From: Tethybacter castelli
GTDB lineage: Bacteria > Pseudomonadota > Gammaproteobacteria > Tethybacterales > Tethybacteraceae
Direction of reading: 5' to 3'
NCBI GenBank assembly: GCA_036679665.1
Contig: JAZHEJ010000062.1
Coordinates: forward strand, 1-51,183
Length of the DNA: 51,183 nt
The notes beneath the pieces were generated by a model, which ran no database searches, was not told the DNA's origin, and saw nothing but the letters and a program-made list of their open reading frames with translations. Position numbers and translations under genes: made by a program. Each line of letters starts with the position of its first letter. Position 1 is the first letter of the stretch. Below are positions 15,956 through 25,455 of the stretch, piece after piece.

Positions 15956-18640
15956 TTAATGCGCGGCACCATGGCAATGCTTAAATTTTTTACCTGAACC
16001 GCACGGACACGGTTCGTTGCGCTTGGGCTTGGCAATACCTTGAGGCAATCGCGCGCGCGCAGGCACGGTCGCGGCCGCCGTTGGCTGATCAACCGGCGAA
16101 ACCGGCAAAGGCGGCGCCGGTTGCATGGCAGGCGTGTCGCGCAGACGAACCGTCATCAATATACGCGCGGTGTCAAGGCGAACCGAATCAAGCATTGAAT
16201 TAAACATCGTCAATGCTTCACGACGATACTCTTGCTTGGGATTTTTTTGCGCAAAGCCGCGCAGGCCGATGCCTTGGCGCAGCTGGTCCAAAGCGGTCAG
16301 ATGAGCGCGCCAGTTGGTGTCTATGATCTCAAGAATAAGCATTTTTTGATATTTGAGACTGTCATCGCCTAGCTTGGTCAGGTTGGCGTTCATCGCGGCA
16401 AGGCTCGTGGCAACCGCTTTTTCAGTCAACTTGGCGGCGGTGATGTTGATATCTTCGTTCAGCCAGTCGGCGATAGGGTAGTCAAGGCCAAAAGTCGATT
16501 TGAGTTGCGTGGTCGCTTCGGCCACTTCCCACTCTTCTTCGGGCGCGTCGTCAGGTATGTGCCTGGCCATAATGGCTTCGACGGCCGTACCGGTAAATTC
16601 TTCGCCGATTTCGCTAATGTTCGTCGCGTCGACGATGTGGCGCCGCTGATCGTAAATTATCTGCCGCTGATCGTTGGCTATATCGTCGTATTCGAGCAGT
16701 TGCTTGCGAACGTCGAAGTAATGACTTTCCACCCGGCGCTGGGCTTTTTCAATTACGCGCGATACCATAGCAGCTTCTAGCGGTTCGTCTTCGTCGACCA
16801 TCAGTTTGTCGATCAACCCGCCCATTTTGCGGTCGGCGAACACGCGTAGCAAGGTGTCTTCGAATGATAGATAAAAAACGCTGGAACCGGGGTCGCCTTG
16901 GCGGCCTGAGCGCCCACGCAACTGGTTGTCGATGCGGCGTGATTCGTGGCGTTCGGTACCGATTATTCGCAACCCTCCGGTGGCCACCACTTGGTTATGA
17001 CGGGTTTGCCATTGCTCTTCGAGCGCGGTAATTTTGGCTAACTTTTGGTCGGAGTCCAAATCGGCGTCGGCTTCAATGTTTTTGCGTTCTGCGTCGATAT
17101 TGCCGCCTAGCAAAATGTCAGTGCCGCGACCGGCCATGCTAGTTGCGATAGTTATTCTGCCGGGCAAGCCTGCTTGGGTGATGATTTCCGCTTCGCGTTC
17201 GTGATGTTTGGCGTTGAGAACTTCATGGTCGATTTTGGATTTGGTAAGCAGTCCGGACAGCTCTTCGGAAGCTTCAACAGAAGTCGTGCCGATCAGTACC
17301 GGCTGGTTATGCGCGACGCATTGTGCGATGTCGGCCACAACCTTGCGCAGTTTGGCGTCTTTTTTGGAAAAGACCTGATCAAGCTGATCTTCTCTTATCA
17401 TGCTGCGGTGGGTGGGTATCGCGGCCACGGCCAGCCCGTATATCTGGCCGAATTCTTCCGCCTCGGTCGAAGCGGTTCCGGTCATACCCGACAGCAGTTC
17501 GTATTGCCGATAATAGTTTTGCAATGAAATCGATGCCAAAGTGTGAGATTCTTGTTCGATTGACAGGCCTTCTTTGGCTTCAACCGCTTGATGCATGCCC
17601 TCACCCCAACGTCGGCCGGGCATCAGTCGCCCGGTATGCTCATCGACAATCACCACCTTGCGGTCTTTGACGACATAATCGCGATCACGCGTGTATAAAT
17701 AGCGCGCGCGCAACGCCGCGACCAGATGATGCATCAGATTGAGATTCTGCGCTTCATAAAGTCCTCCGTCGCTTAGCATCCCGCGTTCGGCGAATACTTT
17801 TTCAGCCTTGTCGTAGCCCTGGTCGGAAAAATGAACTTGACGGGTTTTTTCATCGACAAAAAAATCGTTTTCGATCACATCATCAGTTTCGCTACCGGGG
17901 TTGAACGTTTTGGCAAGCGCATCGCAGATTTTGTACAAAGGGGTAAGGTCGGCCGCCGCCCCGGAAATTGCCAGCGGGGTGCGCGCCTCGTCGATCAAAA
18001 TCGAATCCACTTCATCGACAATCGCGAAACCCAGTCCGCGTTGCAGACGAGATTCTGCGGATTGCACCAGATTGTCGGCGAGGTAGTCAAAGCCGAATTG
18101 GTTGTTGGTGCCGTACACCACATCGCATTTGTATGCCGCCTGTTTGGCGGCGGCGTCCGCGCCTTGAATGTTAACGCCGACACTTAGTCCGAGCATTGCG
18201 TATACCGGTTCCATCCACCGCGCATCGCGTTCTGCCAAATAGTCGTTGACAGTTACCACATGTACCGGTGTTGCGCACAACGCGGCAAGGCTTGCCGGCA
18301 ACGTTGCCGCCAGCGTTTTGCCTTCACCGGTTTTCATTTCCGCAATCATGCCTTGCGACAGCGCGTGTCCTCCCAACAGCTGTTCATCGAAGTGGCGCAT
18401 GCCCAAAGTCCGACGGGACGCCTCGCGCACCAGCGCAAAAACTTCCGGTAATAGCTGTGCGGATTTTGCCCCCTGCGCAGCTTGCTCTTTAAGTTGCGCG
18501 GCCCGGGAGGAAAGCTGGCCGTCGTCCAGTTTTTCAAGCTTCAACTCATGCGCGTTGATCGCGGCGATGACGCCTTTGTTTTTGCGTTGATAGCGGTTGT
18601 TATCGCGCCCTATCAGCTTACGTACCAGAGCCTGGATCAC
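15956..18640 (-). CDS. secA: Preprotein translocase ATPase SecA
   Basis: Motor ATPase that pushes preproteins through SecYEG. The 894 residues match the family. Walker A lies in AEMKTGEGKTLAATLP near residue 105, the DEAD-like box in IVDEVDSILIDEARTP near 210, and nucleotide domain 2 motifs include TSMAGRGTDILLGGN and IGTERHESRRIDNQLRGR. The C-terminal zinc/SecB-binding tail CPCGSGKKFKHCHG is intact, with Cys-x-Cys-x8-Cys-His ligands. The start is GTG, overlapping the upstream peptidase stop as GTGA, so the pair is translationally coupled. No SecM-like arrest gene lies upstream; an M23 peptidase takes that place. Confidence 0.98.
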   Translation of the reverse strand: MIQALVRKLIGRDNNRYQRKNKGVIAAINAHELKLEKLDDGQLSSRAAQLKEQAAQGAKSAQLLPEVFALVREASRRTLGMRHFDEQLLGGHALSQGMIAEMKTGEGKTLAATLPASLAALCATPVHVVTVNDYLAERDARWMEPVYAMLGLSVGVNIQGADAAAKQAAYKCDVVYGTNNQFGFDYLADNLVQSAESRLQRGLGFAIVDEVDSILIDEARTPLAISGAAADLTPLYKICDALAKTFNPGSETDDVIENDFFVDEKTRQVHFSDQGYDKAEKVFAERGMLSDGGLYEAQNLNLMHHLVAALRARYLYTRDRDYVVKDRKVVIVDEHTGRLMPGRRWGEGMHQAVEAKEGLSIEQESHTLASISLQNYYRQYELLSGMTGTASTEAEEFGQIYGLAVAAIPTHRSMIREDQLDQVFSKKDAKLRKVVADIAQCVAHNQPVLIGTTSVEASEELSGLLTKSKIDHEVLNAKHHEREAEIITQAGLPGRITIATSMAGRGTDILLGGNIDAERKNIEADADLDSDQKLAKITALEEQWQTRHNQVVATGGLRIIGTERHESRRIDNQLRGRSGRQGDPGSSVFYLSFEDTLLRVFADRKMGGLIDKLMVDEDEPLEAAMVSRVIEKAQRRVESHYFDVRKQLLEYDDIANDQRQIIYDQRRHIVDATNISEIGEEFTGTAVEAIMARHIPDDAPEEEWEVAEATTQLKSTFGLDYPIADWLNEDINITAAKLTEKAVATSLAAMNANLTKLGDDSLKYQKMLILEIIDTNWRAHLTALDQLRQGIGLRGFAQKNPKQEYRREALTMFNSMLDSVRLDTARILMTVRLRDTPAMQPAPPLPVSPVDQPTAAATVPARARLPQGIAKPKRNEPCPCGSGKKFKHCHGAAH

Positions 18641-19605
18641 TGAATATCAAGTGGTGGACGTAATGCGACGATCGGCCGTTCTTTAAGTAGTTGTTTGGTT
18701 AGCTTGGTGTATGGACTCGGCCGGCCCTTATACCGCACCTCGTAGTGCAGGTGAGGGCCTGTGGAACGGCCGGTCGATCCGACCAAACCGATTATCTGAT
18801 CGCGCGATACGAAATCGCCAAGCTCGATGCGATAGTCGCTCAGATGACCGTACAAAGTTGAAACGTCGTTGCCGTGGTAGATTTCAATAAGTTTGCCGTA
18901 ATTACCTAAGCGGCCGCGATGGGTGACTATGCCGTCAGCGGCGGCTACGATCGGGGTTCCAGTGCGCGCCGCGTAGTCGTAGCCGGCATGGAATGCCGAT
19001 CGGCCGGTAAACGGATCGCGGCGTTTACCATATCCTGAAGAGCGGTAAAAATTGCCGATGATCGGGATCTTTTTGGGGATTGTGGAACGTTGCATCGCAA
19101 CTTCCGCAACGCTATTGCCGATTTGGGTAAGACGGTCGGACTCGGTTTCCAACAGACTGTCAATTTCAAAAAATTTAGCTTCCAAAGCGCCGATTCGTTC
19201 GTCAGGATCAGCGTCAGGCAACAGTACGGGATCTTGGGACGGCAGTGTTCCGGGATCAATCAAGATTTCCTCGCTAAACCCCATGCGTTCGGCGATTTCG
19301 TTGCCCAAATGCGAGATCCGCCATATCCTCGTGCGCAAATTGGTTGCTTGTTGGTCGAGGCGATCGACGGTGCTGTTCCACAGTTCGATGCGCTGCAAGT
19401 CGGTGCGCTGACGAATTTTTTCTAACATTCCGACGATACGCGGATCGCTGTTTTGCGCCCACTGCTCAGCCATATTCAAAGCGACGGTATAAATCGAAAA
19501 ATAAGCGGCGGCACCGATGGCAAGCAGCAGTGCGACTGATCGCCAGCCGCGCAGGTTGATAGTCAGCGGTACACGTGCTTTGCTAAAAACGATGATAATA
19601 TTCAT
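18637..19605 (-). CDS. Membrane-anchored M23 (LytM) peptidase
   Basis: A 322-residue protein. An N-terminal membrane segment spans about residues 22-46, and a coiled-coil region follows to about 165. The C-terminal LytM domain holds the zinc site residues of HAGYDYA and GPHLHYEV, so the peptidase looks catalytically competent rather than a degenerate EnvC/NlpD activator. It probably acts on peptidoglycan in the periplasm. This gene between secA and dciA is a common gammaproteobacterial arrangement. Only 9 bases separate its start from that of the divergent dciA. Confidence 0.88.
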   Translation of the reverse strand: MNIIIVFSKARVPLTINLRGWRSVALLLAIGAAAYFSIYTVALNMAEQWAQNSDPRIVGMLEKIRQRTDLQRIELWNSTVDRLDQQATNLRTRIWRISHLGNEIAERMGFSEEILIDPGTLPSQDPVLLPDADPDERIGALEAKFFEIDSLLETESDRLTQIGNSVAEVAMQRSTIPKKIPIIGNFYRSSGYGKRRDPFTGRSAFHAGYDYAARTGTPIVAAADGIVTHRGRLGNYGKLIEIYHGNDVSTLYGHLSDYRIELGDFVSRDQIIGLVGSTGRSTGPHLHYEVRYKGRPSPYTKLTKQLLKERPIVALRPPLDIQ

Positions 19606-19614
19606 AATAATCTT

Positions 19615-19911
19615 ATGGCTATGAAGGTGCGACGTATCAGCGATGCCATTGCCGGTGGTTGTCTGGCGGGCATGGTGGCGCAGGCCAACCGCAACTCCGA
19701 ACTTGCCGACGCGGTTAAAGCCACGCTACCGGACTGGGTCGACTTTGGTGAAATAACCATCGCCGCAGGTCCTGATCGACAAGTATGGCTTAATGCTCCA
19801 CCAGCGATAACAAGGCTGATGAGGCAGATTTTACCAGTGCTAAAAGAGCGTCTGCGTGAATTGGGTTATCGGCAAATCAAGTTGGGATGTTCTAGAAACT
19901 CGCATCTTTAA
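19615..19911 (+). CDS. dciA: DciA-like protein (DUF721), replicative helicase loading
   Basis: A 98-residue protein of the DUF721/DciA type. Known members help load the DnaB helicase in bacteria without DnaC. Supporting sequence is GDFGEITIAAGPDR-like strands (WVDFGEITIAAGP), VWLNAPPAITRLMRQILP and the end ELGYRQIKLG, typical of the KH-like fold. The context is strong: it diverges from the M23 peptidase-secA pair. Its 3' end overlaps the convergent dnaE by 20 bases. Two in-frame ATGs (19615, 19621) are possible starts. lpxC, a frequent neighbour, is absent. Confidence 0.72.
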   Translation: MAMKVRRISDAIAGGCLAGMVAQANRNSELADAVKATLPDWVDFGEITIAAGPDRQVWLNAPPAITRLMRQILPVLKERLRELGYRQIKLGCSRNSHL

Positions 19912-22900
19912 AATCCAACTTCAAATTTTCCGCGCCGACCAAGCCGCGCAACTCATTTAGTTCCTCCGGGGTGGGAGTGATAGCTAGGCCGGTATCAATC
20001 ATCACCTGGCGGGTTTGATCTTGGGCGGTGACCGCCAGCGTAATATGAACTTTGGTTTTACCCGGGGCAGACTTGTTGATGACGGTAAAAAATCTGTCAA
20101 ATTTATCTGGGGTCTGACAGGTTAAACCACGCAACCGGTTTGCGCAATGGTGTTCAAGGCTGATTACTTTGTTAGCTTTGATGCGCGGCGCTCGATTGCG
20201 GTTTTGCTCAACGGTGCCCGTGACGATCACGATTATCCCCGGTTGATCAAAATCGATATTTTCCACCGCGGCAGCATCGATGATCACTTCTATATCTTGA
20301 TGTTGATAGTCGTCATTTAGCAAAAATACAACCTGTTCCTGACGACGTAATTTGCTACTTTTAATGCGTTTGGTTACGTTACCCGCCCATAAGCGTTGTT
20401 GGTTGTTCGGTTGTAAATCGGTGTGCTTTTGCAAGGGCAGGTTTTGGCAAAGCCACTTGGCCGCGGTGAAAAAGTGTCCTGACAGCGGTATGCCGAGCGC
20501 GGTTTGTTCGCTAATAAGTAAGCGCTGATTGCTCCATCTAGCGGTCGCCTTAGCCTGCACCGCGTCCATTTGATCGGTCTGGGTCGCATCAAACAGATTT
20601 TCCTGCGCGCCAAGGTTGTGCTGGTCCGCAGCATAATCAAGCGCACCTTCAGCTTGGCTCAAAAGCCAAGGCCGCGATTGGGCGGGTGTGCGAATATCCG
20701 CCGCCACAAGACAGTCGCAAGCTCCGGAGCGGATCAGATTTTCCAAGGCCCGGCGGTTGAGCACACTGGCAGAAAAACGTTCGCAAAAATTGTCTAGCGA
20801 GGTAAATTCTCCGGCGCGATTTCGCTCAGCAATAATCTCTTTGGCGCAGGCAAAACCCACGTCTCGAACGGAGCTGAGTCCAAAGCGGATTTGTTGATCC
20901 ATTCCGGTCGTGGAAAAGCGTTCTTGCGAAGTGTTGACGCACGGCGGCAAGATGTCGATAGTCGGTTTAGTGCGCAACGCGTCTTTGAGCAACTGTAGTT
21001 GCGCGACAGGGTCGTCATCGCAAGAATCCAGCACCGCGGCGTAGAACTGTTCGGGATAACAAGCTTTGAGATAAGCGGTCTGCAAGGATATCAGCGCATA
21101 GGCGATGGCGTGCGATTTGTTAAACCCGTACCCTGCGAACACCCTGATGTCTTCGAACAGTTTTTTAGCGTCTGATGACTTGAGATGATTGGCGCAACCG
21201 GTCAAAAATTCCTGTTTGAGTTGATTCATCGCATTGGCGTCTTTTTTACCGATCGCGGCCCGCAGTTGGTCGGCCTTGGCGAGGGAAAAACCGGCTAAAG
21301 CCTGCGACAGTTGCATGATTTGTTCTTGATAGATCATTACCCCGTAGGTGGGCTCAAGAATTTTGGAAGCCAGCTGATGCGGGTATTGCACCTCAGATAA
21401 TCCTTGGCGCGCTTTAAGGTAAGTTTCATGCATATTGCTCGACAACACCCCGGGACGAAACAATGAAATGGTAATGGCGATGTCATCCAAGCTGATTGGT
21501 TCAAGTTGCCGAAGCAAGGAGATCATGCCCGGACTTTCGCACTGAAAAATACCAATCGTGCGTCCTTCTTTGTACAAGTTAAAAACCGGATCAAGAGCTT
21601 TGCCGCCTTTGAGCACAAGTTGGGCCAGGTTGAACTGTTTGCCGGTGGCGGCGGCGATTCTTTGTTCCGCGACATGGATGGCGGTAAGGTTGCGCAAGCC
21701 GAGAAAATCGAATTTGATCAGTCCTATGCTCGCGACCGCGTCCATATCGTATTGGCTTACGATCCGCCGATCATTGCGATCGCCGACGGCGATTACCGGA
21801 CAAAATTCAACTAGCGGGCGAGGTGCGATCAAAATCGCGGCGGCGTGGGTGCTGGCCTGGCGCGGCAAGCCTTCTAACGCCAAGCTAAATTCCCATAGCT
21901 GACGGTTTTCATCGGAGTTGGTTAAGAATTCTTCCAATTTGGTGTTGTCAAGCCTGGCTCGCGCCAAGGTTATATTCAGCTCGTCAGGGATCAGCCTGGC
22001 AACATAGTCGCCGACACTGTAGGGCATTCCCAACACGCGCGCCACGTCGCGAACTACGGCTTTGGCCTTTAGGGTGCCGAAGGTTACCACCTGTGCGACG
22101 CAGTCTTGACCGTATTTAGTCTGGGCGTGCGCGATTACTTCGTCCCGCCGACGTTTGCAAAAATCAATATCGAAGTCTGGCAGTGAAGTTCGTTCCGGAT
22201 TTAAGAATCGCTCAAATAACAGGCCATACTCAAGCGGATCAATGCCGGTAATTCCCAGCGCGTAAGCAACTAGTGAACCAGCTCCGGAACCACGGCCCGG
22301 CCCGACCGGGATATCTTGGGATTTGGCATAGGAGACAAATTCGGCGACGATTAGAAAATAGTCGGTGAAGCCTTTGTCAATGATGATTTGCAATTCATGC
22401 TCGAGGCGCTCGCTATAACCTTCGTTTACCTTGCCAAGATCAGCTAGACCGGCATGAGCATTGTCACGCAACTGGCTAGCCGCTGATTTATCGGATGCGG
22501 CGATGCGCGGAAACTGCGGCGTATCGGTGACACCGAAGTCGTAATTGCACCGCAAAGCAATTTCCCGGGCATTGGCAAGAGCATCCGGCCAGTCAGCAAA
22601 GCGCTCGCGCATTTCCTGCTGCGACCACAGGTACTGATTTTGGCTAAATCCGCTGGAGCGTTCAGGATCGGTGTACTTTTCCTGGGTGGCGATGCAGGTG
22701 CGCACTTCGTGATCGGCGTAGTTTTCTTGGTTGGCGAACATTAACGGATGGGTGGCCACCGAAGCAATTTTTTGCTTAGAGGCCAACTCGTTGAGGCGTA
22801 AACTGAGCGCTTCTTCGCCGTCGCGGCCCGCAAAACTCATCTCGCAACAAAAGCGGTCGGTGTCAAACACCGATTTCCATTGCTTAAGCCTTTGTTGCGC

Positions 22901-23338
22901 GCGATGTACTTCACCGGTGCGCAACGCGGTCGCGACATCGCCGTCGTAACCTGTGAACATAAACAATCCGGCAGTGTTGTCAGGATTAAGCTCAGCGGCG
23001 ATGATTTCGCCGTTGTGGTGTAATTGGGCATTGCTCAGTATTTTTGAAAGGCTGACAAATCCTTGGGCGTTTTGACAGATAAAGGTCGCAAAAAACTGCT
23101 CGGTGTCGCGGCGCATTTTGGCATGGCAACCAAGCAACGGCTTGACACCATGGCGTTTGCAACTAGCCTGAAAACGTATCGCGGCATGCAAGTTGTTGGT
23201 GTCGGTTAGCGCAACCGCTCCGATTCCGCGTTCAGCGGCGAGTTTGCCAATTTCAAAATCGCCTTCTAGCTTGATCATGCCGTGGGTAAGCGAATACTCA
23301 CTGTGGCAACGCAGATGAGGAATTAACTGCGAAGTCAT
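19892..23338 (-). CDS. dnaE: DNA polymerase III subunit alpha
   Basis: Catalytic subunit of the replicative polymerase. The 1148 residues have an N-terminal PHP domain beginning LIPHLRCHSEYSLTHGMIKL. The polymerase palm carries GPGRGSGAGSLVAYALG and PDFDIDFCKRRRDEV, whose Asp pair is catalytic (around residues 390-400). GYGFNKSHAIAYALIS lies in the fingers, and helix-hairpin-helix and OB-fold regions follow. The ATG ending at 23338 is preferred over the GTG just before it. It lies about 70 bases after thrS on the same strand and overlaps the end of the convergent dciA. The usual rnhB/accA neighbours are not seen. Confidence 0.97.
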   Translation of the reverse strand: MTSQLIPHLRCHSEYSLTHGMIKLEGDFEIGKLAAERGIGAVALTDTNNLHAAIRFQASCKRHGVKPLLGCHAKMRRDTEQFFATFICQNAQGFVSLSKILSNAQLHHNGEIIAAELNPDNTAGLFMFTGYDGDVATALRTGEVHRAQQRLKQWKSVFDTDRFCCEMSFAGRDGEEALSLRLNELASKQKIASVATHPLMFANQENYADHEVRTCIATQEKYTDPERSSGFSQNQYLWSQQEMRERFADWPDALANAREIALRCNYDFGVTDTPQFPRIAASDKSAASQLRDNAHAGLADLGKVNEGYSERLEHELQIIIDKGFTDYFLIVAEFVSYAKSQDIPVGPGRGSGAGSLVAYALGITGIDPLEYGLLFERFLNPERTSLPDFDIDFCKRRRDEVIAHAQTKYGQDCVAQVVTFGTLKAKAVVRDVARVLGMPYSVGDYVARLIPDELNITLARARLDNTKLEEFLTNSDENRQLWEFSLALEGLPRQASTHAAAILIAPRPLVEFCPVIAVGDRNDRRIVSQYDMDAVASIGLIKFDFLGLRNLTAIHVAEQRIAAATGKQFNLAQLVLKGGKALDPVFNLYKEGRTIGIFQCESPGMISLLRQLEPISLDDIAITISLFRPGVLSSNMHETYLKARQGLSEVQYPHQLASKILEPTYGVMIYQEQIMQLSQALAGFSLAKADQLRAAIGKKDANAMNQLKQEFLTGCANHLKSSDAKKLFEDIRVFAGYGFNKSHAIAYALISLQTAYLKACYPEQFYAAVLDSCDDDPVAQLQLLKDALRTKPTIDILPPCVNTSQERFSTTGMDQQIRFGLSSVRDVGFACAKEIIAERNRAGEFTSLDNFCERFSASVLNRRALENLIRSGACDCLVAADIRTPAQSRPWLLSQAEGALDYAADQHNLGAQENLFDATQTDQMDAVQAKATARWSNQRLLISEQTALGIPLSGHFFTAAKWLCQNLPLQKHTDLQPNNQQRLWAGNVTKRIKSSKLRRQEQVVFLLNDDYQHQDIEVIIDAAAVENIDFDQPGIIVIVTGTVEQNRNRAPRIKANKVISLEHHCANRLRGLTCQTPDKFDRFFTVINKSAPGKTKVHITLAVTAQDQTRQVMIDTGLAITPTPEELNELRGLVGAENLKLDFKDASF

Positions 23339-23412
23339 CACAAAAAACTAAGTTAGCGAAAATTGCATGAAGTTAGCGACAATAACCCTTATTTAAGATA
23401 ATTTACAGCTAG

Positions 23413-25386
23413 CTAGCGAAGTGGCTTGCGTTGATGCGGTGCCAAGGCTTCTTGGCTGATCAACTCAACCGCCTCGTCAAGGCCGTGGGTTGAGCCTTGG
23501 GTTTGGCCAAGCCTGCGCAAGCTTACGGTTTGTCGTTCGCATTCTTGGTTGCCTAGCACTATGATCAGTGGAACTTTGGCCGCGCTGTGTTCGCGTATTT
23601 TGTAGTTGAGCTTTTCGTTGCGTAAATCAAGTCCGCAACGTAGGCCGCCTGCGCGTAGCGCTTCTGCGACTTGCTGAGCATACCGGTCTGAAGCTGAGGT
23701 AATGGTCGCGACAACCACCTGTTGCGCGGCAAGCCATAACGGCAGATGGCCGTTGGTATGCTCAATCAGCATACCGATAAAGCGCTCAAACGACCCTAAG
23801 ATGGCGCGATGCAACATGACCGGGTTGGTGCGTTTTCCTTCGGCGGTCGTAAATTCCGCTCCCAAGGTTGCCGGCAACACGAAGTCAACCTGGAGGGTGC
23901 CGCACTGCCATTCCCGGCCTAATGCGTCGGTAAGTACGAATTCAAGTTTGGGACCGTAAAACGCGCCCTCGCCGGGATTGGGCACGTAGTCGATTTTCAA
24001 TTCGCGACACGCTTCAATCAAAGCCGTTTCGGCATCGTCCCAAGCCTGGTCCGATCCGGCGCGTTGAGCCGGGCGATCAGCGTATTTGACCACGTAGTTG
24101 GCAAATCCCAAATCACGGTAAACGGTGTCGAGCATTCTGACAAACGCCTGCGTTTCGCTGACGATTTGTTCGGTCGTGCAAAAAATATGCGCGTCGTCTT
24201 GGGTAAAAGCTCGTACCCGCATGATGCCGTGCAAGGCGCCGCTAGGTTCAGAACGAAGGCAGCTGCCGAATTCCGCCATCCGCAACGGCAGATCGCGGTA
24301 GCTTTTTGAACCCTGGCGGAAAACCAACACGTGGCAAGGGCAATTCATCGGCTTTAGTCCGAAGACCCGCGCCGCATCGGGAGCTTTGGCAAATTCGCTG
24401 ATCCCCTGTTCGTTTTCTACCAAATACATGTTGTCGCGAAATTTTGCCCAGTGCCCCGATGCTTCCCATAGCGAACGGTCCACCAGCTGCGGAGTGCGAA
24501 TTTCAACATAACCGGCTTCGGTTTGACGAACACGCATGTATTGCTCAAGCTCGCGGTACACAGTCCAGCCGTGCGGGTGCCAGAACACCGATCCCGCCGC
24601 TTCGTCCTGCAGATGAAACAGATTCATCGCTTTGCCCAATTTACGGTGGTCGCGACGTTCAGCTTCAGCGAGCTGGTTTAGGTAAGTGTCAAGATCCGCC
24701 TGACTTGACCAGGCGGTGCCGTAAATACGCTGCAAACGAGGCCCTTGCGAATCGCCGCGCCAGTAGCTGCCTGCAACCGAAGTCAGTTTGAAAGCTTTAC
24801 CGGCACAGCGCGTCGACGGCATGTGCGGGCCGCGACACAAATCGAGAAAATCGCCTTGGCGATAGAAACTGATTTGCTCATCGGGAGGGATAGCGTCGAC
24901 CAGTTCAACCTTGAAAGGTTCCGCGTTGTCCTGATAGTACTGTCGTGCGCGCCGGCGATCCCATAGTTCACGTTTAATCGGAATCGCTTCATCCACGAGT
25001 TGGCGCATGCGCTGTTCGATTTTGACCAAATCGTCCTCGTTAAAAGTTGTGGGACAGGAAAAATCGTAGTAAAAACCGTTGGCGATTACCGGGCCGATGG
25101 TCGGTTGCGCATCGGGGAATAGTTCAAGCACCGCTTGGGCCATGATATGCGCCAGGTCGTGTCGGATTAGCTCCAGAGCCTGTTCGTCTTCTTTGACGAT
25201 GAAGTGCAGCTTGCAATCTTCGGTCAACCTCGTGTCTAGGTCTTTAAGGGTATCGTTCCATAAGATCGCGACCGCCTTTTTGCCCAGCGAAGAGGATATC
25301 GATTTGGCTACTTGCGCGGCGCTACTGCCCGCGGCGACTAGTCGAGCGGCACCGTCGGACAAGGTAACCTTAACTTCAGATGGCAT
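23413..25386 (-). CDS. thrS: Threonyl-tRNA synthetase
   Basis: Charges tRNA-Thr. The 657 residues contain a TGS domain (1-65) and an editing domain opening with HDLAHIMAQA (His76 and His80 of the HxxxH site). The class II core has YWRGD, the zinc Cys in MNCPCHVL, motif 2 around FGSCLRSEPSGALHG and motif 3 HRAILGSFERFIGMLIE. The anticodon-binding domain ends the protein. The infC-rpmI-rplT genes that often follow thrS are not downstream; dnaE is. The 69-base region shared with the divergent hydrolase-OsmC gene shows no attenuator or operator that I can identify. Confidence 0.97.
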   Translation of the reverse strand: MPSEVKVTLSDGAARLVAAGSSAAQVAKSISSSLGKKAVAILWNDTLKDLDTRLTEDCKLHFIVKEDEQALELIRHDLAHIMAQAVLELFPDAQPTIGPVIANGFYYDFSCPTTFNEDDLVKIEQRMRQLVDEAIPIKRELWDRRRARQYYQDNAEPFKVELVDAIPPDEQISFYRQGDFLDLCRGPHMPSTRCAGKAFKLTSVAGSYWRGDSQGPRLQRIYGTAWSSQADLDTYLNQLAEAERRDHRKLGKAMNLFHLQDEAAGSVFWHPHGWTVYRELEQYMRVRQTEAGYVEIRTPQLVDRSLWEASGHWAKFRDNMYLVENEQGISEFAKAPDAARVFGLKPMNCPCHVLVFRQGSKSYRDLPLRMAEFGSCLRSEPSGALHGIMRVRAFTQDDAHIFCTTEQIVSETQAFVRMLDTVYRDLGFANYVVKYADRPAQRAGSDQAWDDAETALIEACRELKIDYVPNPGEGAFYGPKLEFVLTDALGREWQCGTLQVDFVLPATLGAEFTTAEGKRTNPVMLHRAILGSFERFIGMLIEHTNGHLPLWLAAQQVVVATITSASDRYAQQVAEALRAGGLRCGLDLRNEKLNYKIREHSAAKVPLIIVLGNQECERQTVSLRRLGQTQGSTHGLDEAVELISQEALAPHQRKPLR

Positions 25387-25455
25387 AGAAATGTGGTAAA
25401 TTTTACGAGGCGTTAAAGTATAAAACGCTAATTAATTTACTCCTTCGCTCTAATT

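Noticed and set aside
25387..25455. A T-box or attenuator before thrS
   Set aside because: The 69-base gap is too short and shows no anti-terminator fold; T-boxes are not expected in gammaproteobacteria.
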